A stretch of DNA of 64,000 bases from Dermatophagoides farinae (GCF_024713945.1 NC_134680.1:625001-689000), one strand, 5' to 3'; counted from the first letter of the stretch, positions 25,293 through 38,300 are shown. Translations and numbers: made by a program. The notes: generated by a model from the letters alone, not told the origin.

Positions 25293-25806
25293 TCATGTAG
25301 CCATAAGTAAACTTTTTATTTCAGCATTTTCAGCTGCATCAATATAACTCATACCGTCCGGTGTACGGCCATCAATTTTTGCACCATTCGATATAAGTAA
25401 ACGACAACATTCAATATGACCTTCCCAAATTGCAGCCAATAATGCTGATATTCCATGTTTGTCTAATGACTGAAATCAAAAAAAAAAAAAAAAACAAATT
25501 GTTTATCCAAATAGGAACAAACATCAGACACAAACACAAACACACTTACATTAACATTGGCACCTAATTGAATTAAATATTCAATTATTTCTTTTTGGCC
25601 ATAATCAGCTGCATAATGTATTGGACGTCGTCCATCGATCATGCTGTTTACATCCAATTTCTGTTTTTTTGTGATGTAATGAAATTTCATTCATTGGTTT
25701 AGCAAAAAAAAAAAAACAAACGAACCTCATGTTCAATAATTTCTTTCACAGAATCAAGATCACCATTTTTAATGCTCCAAACTAATTTTGATGTATCGAT
25801 GACCAT
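25293..25806 (-). CDS. MTPN: Myotrophin (V-1), ankyrin-repeat capping-protein regulator
   Basis: Exons 25806-25726, 25660-25550 and 25469-25293 give 122 residues, close to the 118 typical of the family. Start is the first ATG (MVIDTSKLVW). Ankyrin repeats are visible as WSIKNGDLDSVKEII, GRRPIHYAADYGQKEIIEYLIQLGAN (split over several words here: RRPIHYAADYGQ then EIIEYLIQLGANVN), and GISALLAAIWEGHIECCRLL, followed by a partial repeat ending AEIKSLL. Myotrophin binds the CapZ actin capping protein and sequesters it from barbed ends; vertebrate V-1 has also been tied to cell-growth signalling. All three exon junctions are phase 0. The neighbour upstream, NDC80, is transcribed divergently. Confidence 0.93.
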
Positions 25807-26474
25807 TTTTTTACGGATTTGTTTTGTTTTATTTTCGATCAATCAATCACAGATCGGCTTGTTTTTATCAAGTTCTTTTTTTTTTTGGATGATGATGACG
25901 CCTGAGTGTGTGTGTGGGATGTGAAATGCAAAAAAAAAGTAGATGACAAACAATTTCATAAATGTAAAAAATGTAAAATTCAATGACAAAAATCGATCGA
26001 TCAATCAATCAAAATCAAACACAGAAAAACAATTGAATCATCATCATTGATTAATTGTGGACAAACAAACGGAAAAAAATTCTTACCGGCTGAGCGTGTG
26101 TGTGTGAAGGAGGTGGGATAAACAGACTGACTAATTGAATTTTACAATTTTCTACGCCCTAGTTTATAGTGATGATGATGATGATTCAGAAAAAATCTTT
26201 ATTTGTTTTTTTTTTACATCAAAATTTCTTTCTCTCTCAAACTTTTCACATTCAGTCTTCTCAAACACACAAAAATACATTTCGTTTGTTGTCAGTTGCT
26301 CAATATATTCAATATAAAACGTCATTTATGAATGTGGCGAAATATTGCCGCCTTTTTTTTGGAAAAAACTTTTTTTTTTCAACGGTTTTTTTATGTTCAT
26401 TCCAGTTTGTTTTTTTTTCTGATTTAAAAAAACATCGAATCGAATAATCGAATAATAGCCATTATCAAAGAAAA
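25807..26474. promoter_or_regulatory. Divergent promoter region, myotrophin (-) and NDC80 (+)
   Basis: A 668-bp spacer between outward-facing starts, with TG and poly-A/T runs. It should hold both promoters; no specific element is assignable. A short ATG repeat near 26169-26183 creates spurious open frames. Confidence 0.45.
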
Positions 26475-28595
26475 ATGATGCCCAATGGTTTTAATTCGAA
26501 TCGTAAATCGACACAAAATCGTGCCTTCGGTTTTGATACAATGTCAACGAAAAAAAATAATTCAAATCATCATCATTTATTTCAACAGCCACAAAAACCA
26601 CAATTTCAAAGTCATATACCATCGGCCATAAAATCAGCGAGTCGTATTCCAAATCATCGTCCATTCAATGATCATGGTTTTGGTGGACCTAATAAATTTG
26701 GTGGCTTCAATTCGGTGCAGAAAAATCATGGCTCAAAATTATCATTTGGTATGGCATCACAAACTAGACCATCCGGATCATCATCATTATATACACCGAA
26801 TAGAGTTTCAACAGCCATACGATTATCATCATCACGTAAATCATCAATTGCATCATCAAGAAAATCAACATCAATAGATAATCGTCATTTGACGGATCAA
26901 AATTATCATCGTGAATGCGCGGATAAAATTATTGATTTTCTCAATATAAATGGCTTTCCAATACAATTGAATCGACAAAATATATTACGACTTTCATTGA
27001 GTGATGCATCCAAAATATTTAAATTTTTATTTTCATTTTTCAATGAAAATATTGTTAAAAAAAATGGCCCACAAACCGCATTGAATCAAGTGGTACCGAA
27101 ACAGATGCAATTACTTGGTTATCCATATTTGATAAAAAATTCTGACCTAACATCATTTATTGGTGGACGACAACTTGGTTTGGTGCTATTTATGTTAGAT
27201 TTCCTTATCGATGCTATTAACTATTTGAAAAATTCTGATATTAATCGTTTACTTGGTTATAATAGCAATGGATTCTGGTCAGAAAATGAAACAAACATTA
27301 AAGCTGATATGGATGACGAAGATGATGCTATTTATATGAATAAAGTGTTACTACGAATATATGATTTAGTATCTAAACTTGATTGGGAAAATCATGATGA
27401 TGTTGAACGATTTAATGAAGAAAATGATAATTATTTTAAATTATTGGCTGAAAAATTTTATGGCAAAGAAGAACAATTGGATAAATTACGAGATAAAAAT
27501 GATGAAATACAGCAAAAGGAAGAAAAATTGCAACAAGAATTGTCATATCTGAATGAATTACCAACGAAACGTTTGGAATTGATGGATGAAATTGAAAGTT
27601 TGCGAATATATATTGATGAAATGTCTAAACATAAACAAGCAAATCTGGCAATCAAAAATGCTTTAGCTGATGAAATCAAATCAAATCAAGAAGATTTTGA
27701 AAAATTATTGGCCAAAAATCGACGTCTTGAATCGATTGTTGATTCACAACAACATTTGGTTATCGAATACCAATGTGCAATCGAGCGTCGAAAACAATTG
27801 CACAAAGAAATTGAACAAAAAGAACAAGATTGTCATGAAATAAATATGGAAATATCGAAATTAACATCTGAAATCAAAGATGAACATTCAAAATTAGAAT
27901 CATTTTTATGTGATATACATGAAATGTTGACGTTATCTTGTGAAATGTATGAAAATTCACAAATCCATGATTTTTTTCCTGCTGGTACGAAAAAATTTAC
28001 CCAAAATTCTAAATGGATAGAATTTATGAATAAATTTCAGCAATTGAAATCGATAAACATTCATGAAAATTTAGTGGAAAAATTTACCACATTAAAGATA
28101 AAAGAAAATATTAATGATTTTCATATGCATATAATTGAAATAAAAACCAAATTGAAAACAAAAATATCATTAGATATTGTGTTAGAAAATGAAAATAAAC
28201 AAAAACACTACCAACAACGGCAACAAGAATTTACCGGAATGAAAAATCAATTTGAACAATTGTGGCAACAAAAAAATGATAATCAAATTGAATATCCAAT
28301 AAAAATTGTTGATTTGAATAAAGAAATTGAGCAGTTAAAATTGGAGAATATTGATCAAGAAAAATCCATTGAAATGATTGAAATGGATGAAAATAAATTG
28401 AAAAAACAAATCCAAGAAATGGAAGAAAAAATTTTTGAGAAACAATCTCATTTCATTGATGAATATAAAAAACGTGATCAAGAATTTTGGTCAAAAGAAT
28501 CAAAACTATTGGCGGAAGTAGGTGAAAAATATCAAACTATTGAAAAACCTAAAGGTAAAATGAAAAAAACTTTGACAAAAATGAAAAAACGATGA
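26475..28595 (+). CDS. NDC80: NDC80/HEC1 outer-kinetochore protein
   Basis: Intronless, 706 residues (human about 642). A basic, Ser/Asn/His-rich N-terminal tail (about 1-145) suits the Aurora B-regulated microtubule-binding tail of the family. The calponin-homology domain follows (about 148-270), with KIIDFLNINGFP, SLSDASKIFKFLFSFF, VVPKQMQLLGYPYLIKNSDL and IGGRQLGLVLFMLDFLIDAI. The rest (about 300-690) is long coiled coil. NDC80 pairs with NUF2 and couples kinetochores to spindle microtubules. The start ATG follows an A-rich leader, and the first residues MMPNGFNSNRKST fit a tail start. AATAAA at 28709-28714 probably ends the mRNA. It converges on AGTRAP. Confidence 0.95.
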   Translation: MMPNGFNSNRKSTQNRAFGFDTMSTKKNNSNHHHLFQQPQKPQFQSHIPSAIKSASRIPNHRPFNDHGFGGPNKFGGFNSVQKNHGSKLSFGMASQTRPSGSSSLYTPNRVSTAIRLSSSRKSSIASSRKSTSIDNRHLTDQNYHRECADKIIDFLNINGFPIQLNRQNILRLSLSDASKIFKFLFSFFNENIVKKNGPQTALNQVVPKQMQLLGYPYLIKNSDLTSFIGGRQLGLVLFMLDFLIDAINYLKNSDINRLLGYNSNGFWSENETNIKADMDDEDDAIYMNKVLLRIYDLVSKLDWENHDDVERFNEENDNYFKLLAEKFYGKEEQLDKLRDKNDEIQQKEEKLQQELSYLNELPTKRLELMDEIESLRIYIDEMSKHKQANLAIKNALADEIKSNQEDFEKLLAKNRRLESIVDSQQHLVIEYQCAIERRKQLHKEIEQKEQDCHEINMEISKLTSEIKDEHSKLESFLCDIHEMLTLSCEMYENSQIHDFFPAGTKKFTQNSKWIEFMNKFQQLKSINIHENLVEKFTTLKIKENINDFHMHIIEIKTKLKTKISLDIVLENENKQKHYQQRQQEFTGMKNQFEQLWQQKNDNQIEYPIKIVDLNKEIEQLKLENIDQEKSIEMIEMDENKLKKQIQEMEEKIFEKQSHFIDEYKKRDQEFWSKESKLLAEVGEKYQTIEKPKGKMKKTLTKMKKR

Positions 28596-28871
28596 TGAAC
28601 TTTCCACGTTTCCTTTTTTATTTTTTTTTCTATCTTGCTTTTCACTTTTTCACATTCATTCATCTTTATTCAATATTTTTTTTTATTCAATTCTGCTGTT
28701 TTTTTTTAAATAAAACAAAATTTAGACTAGAAATTAAAGTTCATTCGATTTGTTTGTTGGTTAAAAAACTGTGTGTGTGTGTGTGTGTGGTGTGTTTGAC
28801 ATGTGGTTTATTGTTTGTTTTTTTGGGTTGGGTGATGAGAAGGTTATGGAATATTTTCTTGAGAAATTGAT

Positions 28872-29691
28872 TCATTTATTTGGTGTTGTATCAATAAGCT
28901 GCTGTTGAGAAATCGGTTCTGGTACCGATTGATATGGCATATTGACAATGGCTGATGCTGCGGTTGTTGTTGTTGTTGTTGCTGTTGATGATGGCCCATT
29001 TGATTGTTGTGGTTGACTATCTAGATCTTGATAACCAGTACGATTACCAAATACATTAAATTGATCATGATTTGGATTATGGATACCGGAACCTGATGTT
29101 GTTGTACCGCCACCATATAATGTTTGTCGAATATCACGATCACTATAGATTCGTAATAATACAAATGTTGTAAATGGACGTACCAGTATATTACAGATAA
29201 GTAGGCTAAAGTATTGTGAAAGAAAAATGAGAAAAACACTGATTATTTATGGCAAAAAAAAACTCACAAGATACTGAATCCAAATCCTTCACGATAATGA
29301 TTATGATTAAAATTAGTGGACATTGCTATTATATCGAATAATATGGCCAATAAATTAATAATAGCAGCAAATTGTATTGGTTCAGGATTCTCTTTCGATT
29401 CCAATGCCCATAATAGTGTGAGAAAGAATAAAAGATTATAAAGGAAACAAATCTCCGGTAGCCAATTTACAGTTAACATTGAACTGGAAAAAAATCAAAC
29501 ATGAAAAAATGATCCAATTAATAAGAAAAAAAAATCATCGATACTAACCATGTGAACAATATGAAATGTAAAAAAAATGTTCCCTTTATAGGTGATCGTT
29601 GAAATGAATTAAATGGATCCATAATGATAGGCAGAAATAAACGATTTAAGCTACGTGAAAATGATTGAACCTGATTATCGAACGTATCCAT
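28872..29691 (-). CDS. AGTRAP: AGTRAP-like (angiotensin II receptor-associated) four-helix membrane protein
   Basis: Exons 29691-29549, 29483-29268 and 29205-28872 give 230 residues. Hydrophobic segments are visible at IKGTFFLHFILFTCSMLTV, ICFLYNLLFFLTLLWAL, FAAIINLLAILFDIIAM and a fourth at FLLICNILVRPFTTFVLLRIY. The pattern, the FDI-type turn, GFGFSI before the last helix and the IYSDR end match the AGTRAP family, small Golgi/endosomal membrane proteins that bind and down-regulate the angiotensin receptor in mammals. Arthropods lack that receptor, so the ancestral role is unclear. The C-terminal 80 residues are Thr/Gln/Asn-rich and disordered, making it longer than the human 159. A downstream in-frame ATG (MDPFNSF) is an alternative start. 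Confidence 0.78.
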
Positions 29692-30239
29692 TCACAACAC
29701 ATACACGATGATAATGAAGAGAGTAAAAACCAAACCAAATCAAAACAAAACAAATAAACAAAAAAAAATTACATCAAAAATTTATCTGTAAAAATAAAAT
29801 AGAAAAAAACAAAAATTAAATTTTGATAATTTTTGTCAAGACAAATAAATAAATCGTTATATTATACATACACGAAACATGGGCTGTTATTGTTTTTGCA
29901 ATTTTACCAACATATAAAGAATGTGTTAATCAATGGAAATTGATAATCAAATTGTTAGTGAAGATAAGACGACGACCAAAAAAAAAAAAAAAAAAATAGA
30001 AATCATGGATGAAAATCAATGGCCAAAAAAAAAAATTTGATATGAAAACAAAGTAAATTCCAAGAAAATTTTCTTTCAAAAATTTTTCTGAGAAATTTTT
30101 TTTCGAACTCAAATTCGAATTTCGAATCACACACACACAGAAAAATTGTGTGGTGTTTATTGATTTTTTTTGTTTTATTTCTCGCTAAAAATATATCATT
30201 GAATTACCGGATTTCTATCACGAAAACGATCTCATTATT
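29692..30239. promoter_or_regulatory. Divergent promoter region, AGTRAP (-) and zinc-module gene (+)
   Basis: A 548-bp AT-rich spacer with poly-A tracts at about 29979-29996 and a short CA run near 30129-30138. No coding content is seen, and no specific promoter element could be assigned. Confidence 0.4.
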
Positions 30240-31028
30240 ATGGCTGAAAAACGTAAACAAAGTGGTTATCAAAAAAAATGTTCATTGTGTCAAGCTGTTC
30301 AACGAAAAAATCCGTATTCAGTAAACAGAATAATCCGTTCAGAACAAGATGTTCAAAATGCATTTCAATTATTCAATAAGACTGTCAATATCAATGATAC
30401 AATTTGTCGTTCATGTTATTTTGAGCTTGATGAAAAACTTAACTTGGAGAAAAAACGAAATAAAAAAATCGAATTATCATACCCGAGTACCGTTGAATCA
30501 AGTGAATGTTGTTTCATTTGTTCATCAACAACAAAAGATTTGAAAACGATTCCTTTCAAAGCAAGATTTCAAGTTTTTTCGAAAAAATCTATTTTCATTC
30601 CAGAAGCAAATCAATGTTGCGCCAATCATTTGATCTGTGATCAGTTATATGAAAATGATATTGAAAGAATCAGAATCATTAGTGATAAATGTAAATTCAC
30701 TAAAGATGATCTTGTAAAATTTATGCTAGAAAAATCATCGATTTCAAATAGATCCACAATGGGATTCAAAAGTACAGTAGAAACTGAACAAAATTGTTTC
30801 ATCTGTTTATCTACTATGAATTTGGTGGCCATTTCTTTAGAAGCACGATTAGATGTTTTTTCTCGTAAAGAGATTTTTATACCGAAAGGAAATCGATGTT
30901 GTTCACATCATTTAATCAACGATCGACTTGATGAAGATGGTATGAATGAAATTAAAATTGTTTCATCAACCTGTCAAATCGATGATGATGAATTCATACC
31001 ATTTGTTATGAGTCCACATGATCATTGA
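30240..31028 (+). CDS. Unrecognised Cys/His-rich protein with duplicated zinc-binding-type module
   Basis: Intronless, 262 residues, function unknown. Three Cys-rich blocks are seen. The first pairs CSLC (14-17) with CRSC (56-59). The second and third are tandem copies of one module: C-x2-C, about 31 residues, CC-x2-H. Copy 1 uses C91, C94, C126, C127 and H130 (ICS...FIPEANQCCANHL); copy 2 uses C186, C189, C220, C221 and H224 (FICL...FIPKGNRCCSHHL). Spacing suggests zinc coordination. From memory, a similar module (IPEG-x-RCC-x2-HL) occurs ahead of DDE-type transposase domains in some invertebrate proteins; that is weakly held. No catalytic domain is present here. AATAAA near 31182 probably ends the mRNA. 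Base use is similar to its neighbours. Confidence 0.7.
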   Translation: MAEKRKQSGYQKKCSLCQAVQRKNPYSVNRIIRSEQDVQNAFQLFNKTVNINDTICRSCYFELDEKLNLEKKRNKKIELSYPSTVESSECCFICSSTTKDLKTIPFKARFQVFSKKSIFIPEANQCCANHLICDQLYENDIERIRIISDKCKFTKDDLVKFMLEKSSISNRSTMGFKSTVETEQNCFICLSTMNLVAISLEARLDVFSRKEIFIPKGNRCCSHHLINDRLDEDGMNEIKIVSSTCQIDDDEFIPFVMSPHDH

Positions 31029-31349
31029 ACAACTGTATTTTCAATCATTCGAAATTGTCATCTTTTTTCACGAAAAAAAAAAATTAATAACCAACTTCAA
31101 TGATTTCAATTGATTTCTTTTTCTTACACATTTTCATATACAATAATCTTAATTAATTATAATAATAATAATAAAAATCTTAATAAAAAGTTTTCAAAAA
31201 TTTGATCAAACAATTTCATTGCCGAAATGAAAACAATTTTAGAAATTTTTTTCTAGCAAAAGAATTATTCTGGAATTTTCATTCACACACACACAGCACA
31301 GCACAGATAACGATTTTATTTTTGGTTTTTTAGTTTTTATTCTTTTATC
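31029..31349. other. Convergent 3' region
   Basis: 321 bp holding AATAAA near 31182 for the plus-strand zinc-module gene and TTTATT at about 31334 (AATAAA on the minus strand), 11 bp beyond the stop of the minus-strand gene. No other gene is seen. Confidence 0.5.
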
Positions 31350-32034
31350 TTATCGAAATTGTTCCAGAATCTTTGCCAATTTTCTATATGATTCTGATCG
31401 TTTAGTTTGATATGTAACACAATCACGAAATACTTTAGGATCCATATAAATGTAATGTCGATTACTACTGACACGTATGGCACAATGACCACCATTCGAT
31501 AATTCAATTTCATCTTGATGATCCAAATCCAAACATTGTGCATCGGCAAATGGTGGACAACGTTCAATTTCATTTACGTTTGTTGTTGTTGTATTGATTG
31601 ACAATTCAGATTGTATATTACCACCAAAAAGTATACAGGTATTTCCTAATAATATTATCTTTCGACATAAATTACCGGTAACTTTTTGTATATTACGATG
31701 ACAATACATTAGATCAACATTGGCATGGCTACCAATCAAACGTATAGTAATAAATGTTGGATTTGTTACGTACAAATCCTGTCAATGTTCGTATTGATTC
31801 TGTCTGTGCTATAGGATTATCTGAATGGCCATTTACATTAGCTTTACGTAATAATATACCACGTTCAGATATAACATAGATTGAACCTAATTCTGTACCA
31901 ATAGCATAAACACATTCACCACCATAATTATTTCCTGTCGTTGTTATTCCTACTACTATACCACCGCCACCACCACCACCACGATTTGGTCGATTACGTC
32001 GTGCACCACCAATGAAAGAAATCACTTCATCCAT
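31350..32034 (-). CDS. Unrecognised two-exon protein, 208 residues
   Basis: Two minus-strand open frames in different frames overlap by reading. A 58-bp intron (31836-31779, GTAAAT donor, TTGACAG acceptor) joins them in phase 0: exon 1 32034-31837, exon 2 31778-31350, 208 residues. The join turns two broken frames into one continuous protein and is chosen on that basis. A Gly-rich stretch (19-25) is followed by YAIGTELGSIYVISERGILL, which looks like a beta-propeller blade strand pair. About nine Cys lie in the second half, with CHRN, RCPPFADAQC and DCVTYQTKRS. No family is recognised. It lies 272 bp past the PIEZO stop on the same strand, and a minus-strand AATAAA sits just after its stop. 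It could instead be a fragment of a longer family member. Confidence 0.6.
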
Positions 32035-32306
32035 AATAATGTATATATATTGATTATTCGTTAGCTATTAATAGTCAAGAATGACGATCAAAATAATTTT
32101 GTTCAATGTTTAAATCATAAAATATTTGGATTCATTAAAATATAAATATAATTTAATTAATAAAGAAATTTTTTTTTCTTGTTTAATTATCAAACACAAA
32201 CGGATTATTATTTACAACATTATTTCATATAAAAAACTGACTAGTTTGATTAGATTAAAAATGATTTTTTGTTTTTGTTTTTTTTTTTTGGTTTTGGTTT
32301 TTTCAT

Positions 32307-35300
32307 TCATTGATGATCAACATGTTGCTGTTGTTGATTGTTAGATACACCACCACCACCACCACCACTATTAATTTCTTCACTAATTTTTGTCCATTTA
32401 ATCAATGTTTCAGGTGAACGATAAAGAAATATTAATTTTGCATATAAATCTTCTTCCAATTCAAATTCACGACTTTCACGTACAAGATAGATATCCAAAC
32501 ATAATTGTAATACACGATCAACATTTGGCATACGTGTATAGATCACTTTAAATGATGATTCTGAATTAAGTCCACGTACCCAACGTGATACTAAAAATAC
32601 GAATGTAGTATAGATACCAATTATACCATAACCGGATAAAAATGCTAATAGACCAATAAAAACTTTATCATTGAATACAATAACCGGCAAATATTGACAA
32701 CGTTCAGTAATCATCATATCGTTAAAGAATGGATCCAAATAATCAATATTCTGGCAATCATCGTGAATTTCCCACCAAGATGTCATTGAAAAATTATTAT
32801 TCTCATAATTGCCTTTTTTAAGCAATATTAATAGATTACGAAAATTCATTGATTTATTTGTTGCCACAGTTTGTTGATTTGCAGCATTAAAACTTTTCTT
32901 CACCAATTCTGTCACAACAATTGGTTTGCCTTTTTCCGGAGCACGAAGATAATTTGGAAATATATGTGGTATAATGGCAGGATTCTGTTCTTCACTTTGC
33001 GATATCATATCAGCCAATTTATGACGTAATTCATAATCTTTCAATGGATGTAATTCAATAAAATATTCATCATAAATTGTCGTATCCATATCTTGTGTTT
33101 TGGTTTTTTTCCGTGTTAGAAAATAGGTGATTTTCATGTACAACATTGTTTGATTTGAAATTAATTCATTTTGCAGAATTTTCAGACTTGGTGGTGAAAT
33201 TCCCCACACAGCTGTTGAATTACCATTCAAATTGACAATGTAAACATCTTGTTGATCATAACCATTGATGAATGTTTGTGCTACTGGATCACGATTAAAA
33301 CTTGAACCAAGTTTTGCCCATTTTTGATCATTTATTGGAACTAATCCACTATCGGTGACACTCATTTTGAACAATGGTTGATAGCCACCGATTTCTAATT
33401 CGAATGTTGCACCAATCGGTGGATTTATCTCACCAACAGCACGACCAAATGCAAACAATACTAGTGGTCCCCAGATTAAAGCTATGGTGTGCGAAAAAAA
33501 ACACAAAATTATAATTTCAATTCAACACACTATTATTGTCAATCATACCGATAATGATAATCACCCAAGAACCACCAATTAAATATTTGAAAAAACGTTT
33601 TTTAGCACGACCTCTTGGTTCAGGAAATTCTTCATCCAATCGAAGTTCACATTTACGTTGATAAAGATTGACAAAAATATCTTCCATCAATGACCATTCA
33701 TCCAGTACAAGACTTGTATCGGTCCAAATCCAATCCATATACATACGAAGATCATATACAAACGGAATAAGCATGTATCTGTATAATGTTGGGTGAAAAA
33801 TCAAACATGGATCTTATTTTTTTTAAACAAAATAAAAAAGACTTACACTTTGAATAGATACCAATTGACAAAATTATATTTTTTACAAAATGTATTGCCC
33901 AATATACGTGTTGGATAACCGCTACGTATTTGAAATGCGGATAATAAAAGATAGATACATTTAAAAATGTACCATAATTTTGGTGGCAAATTTGTTTTAT
34001 CCGTAAATGCTCTATTTAAAAACAAAACAAATGAATTAATCGATGAATGAATTAAACAATTACTACTACCACTTGTATTGCAACTTACTTATCGGTCATG
34101 GCGGGTAATGCAAAAAATAGCCACAAATGTGTAAAGATTACAATGAAAATTTGAAATAATAGTTTTCCTTTAATATATTTTCGTAGATAAATAGCTCGAT
34201 CAACGATAATCTGTGCAAATTGTATCAACAATGTAATGAGAAAACCAATTGGAATTTTATTCTCTTCAAGAAATCTGGCAACATCTTCACTGCCAGAATA
34301 ACCACTCTGTAAGGAAATTCAATCAGAAAACCAATGGTAAACAATAAATAGGCAAAAAACCAAAAACTTACCCCAAATGCATAGAAACCAAAAACCAAAA
34401 TGAAAAAATTGATAAAATCACAAAGAAACATTAATGAATATACATCATGTGTAATACGATATGGTGGATGAAGAACATTATGAAAAAATTTATACACTGG
34501 TCTTACAATTGTCGAAAATCTAGAAGAAAGTAAATTTTTTTTTTTGTTACAAATTCAAAATCATACATTAATCATTCACGTTACTCTTACCTTTTACGTG
34601 TACGTGTAGGAATTTCCATTAGAATATAAATAAAATTTATCTCATCTCCTTCAGGTTCATCTCCATCGTCTTCTTGCTGCTGCTGCATCAATTCATTTTC
34701 ATATAAATGCTGTTCAGGTAATGGTGGTGGTAATGTTGCTATCATCAATGCTGAAGAATTAGGTTGATGATGATGATGATCAGCAGCTGGATCATTAATT
34801 TGTACATCATTTGAAATCGATTGTTGCTGTTGTTGTTGTTCTTCTAATTGTTTTTCTTGACTAGATTTTTGTGTTAATTTATTTTTCTTACCACCACCAC
34901 CACCACCACCACCATTAGTAGTGGATTTTTTCTTTGAATTTTTCGATTTTTTACCATTATTATTCATATTCTGTGGATTCGAATCGGACAAACCATCATT
35001 AATATCTTCAATACGTGATTGAAATAATTCTGCATTAGTCATATAGGCTTTGATTTCGGTTTCACTTAGATCCCAAAGGCCCAAACTTTTTAACATGAAA
35101 CGATGAAAAAATAGTACCAACAATAGAATCAAATCATAATTGGCATAATTATCTTTTTTCTCAATGCCCAATAAACGTGGCCACCAAAATGGTGATGGTT
35201 TTATCAATTCGGTCCATGGCCAAAAATGAAATTGAAATACATATTTCAATACGACAACAATTTCAATATAAGTAATACAAGTGACCCAAAATGATTTCGA

Positions 35301-38300
35301 TGGCCGCGGTACTGATAATGATCCCCATAGAAACGTTAACATTGGCAATGGTAACGATAGAATTGAAGCCGATGTAATTTGATTAATAACAATTATTATA
35401 TAACAAATAACTTCTGAACGTGATAGTATAGCGTAGAATATTGCACGAAAAAAATGTATATAAATACTTGTTTCCATGTATCGTGGATCCAATGAAACAT
35501 GATATAAATGTTTATTTGCATCCAATGATGTTGTATCTAATTCATTCCAAACTCGTAGCACATCTTTTGCATCACTTTTAGCAACATTTTCTAGATTTTC
35601 TTCAGTTAATTTCGATAATTTTGCCAACGTATTTTTCTTCCATATTTGATCGCCAATAAAATCATGACCAATACCTTCAAGTTCGTTGATTTCAATGATT
35701 TTTTTCAAACATTTTTTCTCCACAGCCAATCGTTTAGCAACGAAACGATAATCACGTGATACGGCATTCAAATTTGATGTTGAACTAATGAAAATACTTT
35801 CAGTGAATGTTTTGATAAAATCAAACCAACTACGAATCTTTTCCATAAACGTTGGTTCTTGTTCATCATCACTTTGTGATTTATTCGATTGTTCATATCC
35901 TTGTTGTTGTTGTTGTTGCTGCTGCTGCAGCTGCTGATGTTGTTGTTGTTGTTGTTGTTGTTGATCTTCACAAATTGGTTGAACAATTTGTCCTGCAGTA
36001 ATATTACTACTACCACCAGTTAATGATGACATTGCCGATAAATCAGTGGCTTGTGAATCCGGTATCGAAGTCATCGTAGTTGGACGTGATGAATCAGGAT
36101 TACGTTTAATTCTTTCTACTGATACAATCGGAGAATCATGACTAGATTCACCTACATCTGTAATTTCAGCTGAAACAATAGCAGCTTCAGATGTTTCTTC
36201 ACCTTTAAATATTTTCGAACAAAATGCTGTAAATCCTTTCGACTTGGCAATATTTCGTATTTCATCGCCTTCTGGATCCGGTATCAATGATTCTCTGGTC
36301 TTGGAATTCAAATCACAAACATCGGTATCACCTTCTTCGAACATATAGTAACCACCAGATTTTACAGCTAGAAAAATTAAAAAAAAATCAAAATTATTAA
36401 ACTGGTAATTGATAGATGAACCATTGCAAAAATCATTAATCAAATAAAAAAAAGCAGAGCAAGAAAATCAACCGAACCAAAAAATCATCATCATCATGCA
36501 ATCAAGAAAAAAAACCAACATTCGAAATAAATAAAAAAAAACAAACAAACAAAATATTCATCCATCACATTCAAAATTGAATAGGCACAAAATGAAAAAT
36601 CGTTCACTTTACATGAAGCATGAGACATTCGTCGTTGATGTTGTTTCGTATGAATTGTTGTTGTTTTTTCTTCTTCTTTTTGTTGTTGTAATGGTACACG
36701 TATGGATGTTGGTGAAATTGAAATACGACGATGAATAGAATCGGTTCGTATATTCCGTGTTGTCAATGATGATGATTCACGTGTTCTAATCGATGATCCA
36801 GTTTGTTGATGACCATATATTGATGGTGATGTTTTTTCTTTGGTACACGAAACAGCAGCACCACCAGCAGCAGCAATCGAATGTTGACCGGAACCAAAAC
36901 TGAATGAAGCAAACGTATTCGATGATAATGATGATGCATCGATTGGTCTTATTGGCCAAACATTATAAACTTCAAAATAACCCGGTTGAAGTGATGTAGC
37001 CGATTGTGGTGATGTTATTGTTGGTACACTTGGTGTTGGTGAATAAACCGTTGGTAATGTTTGTGATAATGCTGAGAACAGATCATCGGTTTCTGATGTT
37101 TGTGATAATGTTTCATCATCACCACCACCAACACCACCAACATATGGTGATATGTCATAATCATATTCATCTTATATAATATATAGCAAACCCAAAGAAA
37201 AAGAAATGAAAAATTTTGTCATCACAAATACACACACACACACAACCACACATCAAAACTCAATTGAACACGTGAAATAAAATAAACAATGAAAAAAAAT
37301 AATAAACATTGATCATCTGATCTGTATCCACTCACCTTGTTTATGATATTTAATACTACGTGCTTGATTGGCAAACATTCGTTGTTGGGCTTCTTTAATT
37401 CGATCCATTTTTTGTTTAATTTTTTCCATCACTTCACGTTCAGCAATTTCTTGTTCAGCCACTTCTTGTGCTTGAATTTCATGTATTAATTCAGCACCAC
37501 GTGCAGCCAAAAATTGTTGTGCTTTTATTTCACGTATTAGATATTTGAAATAATGGCTACAAAATATACGTTTCTGTATCAATAAAAATGTAAAACAAAT
37601 ACCATCCCAAAGTAGACCAGAATCAGTGGATGGACATTTAGCCAATAATTCCATGGTTTGTTTATCAATTGAACTGGATTCTTTTTGATGATAACTTAAT
37701 CCCATCAATTGTACGGCCCAACACATATTGTTACGTAAAAATGTGAGTACAAAAACCTGTAAAATTGATTTCAATAACATTGCCATACACGTATAACCGA
37801 TTATAGTTTTCCATGATTTGAAAATCATTCTGCTTGGTTTCAAATAGAATTCATTACCATTCCAAAGGAAAATAAAACTACCCAATACATATCCAAGACC
37901 GAATAAATTGATACGTGTTGTGCCGGCCAAAAATAGTACGGCCAAAGTGATCCAAAAGAAACAGAACAAAAAATATGATTTAAATGAATCGAATAATGTA
38001 TTGCCAAATGAGAAAAAATCAAACACATTTTGTGGTGTTTGTTCTTTCGATGCTTCCAGATTTGATCCACCGTAAATGATTAATTTTGATTCCAATCTAT
38101 GAGAAAATTTTTGAATTAAAAAAAAAATCTTTCCAACAAACAAAAAACTTACCGAAAATAAAAAAGTTGTCGACAAAGAAAAAAGAATAGCAAAAAATCT
38201 AGATAAAGTTTTTGTTTTGGCAATTGATGTTTGAAATCCGGTAGAAAATACCAATCAAAATCAGCCGGTGGCAGTTTATGCCATGGATAAAGCCAACATA

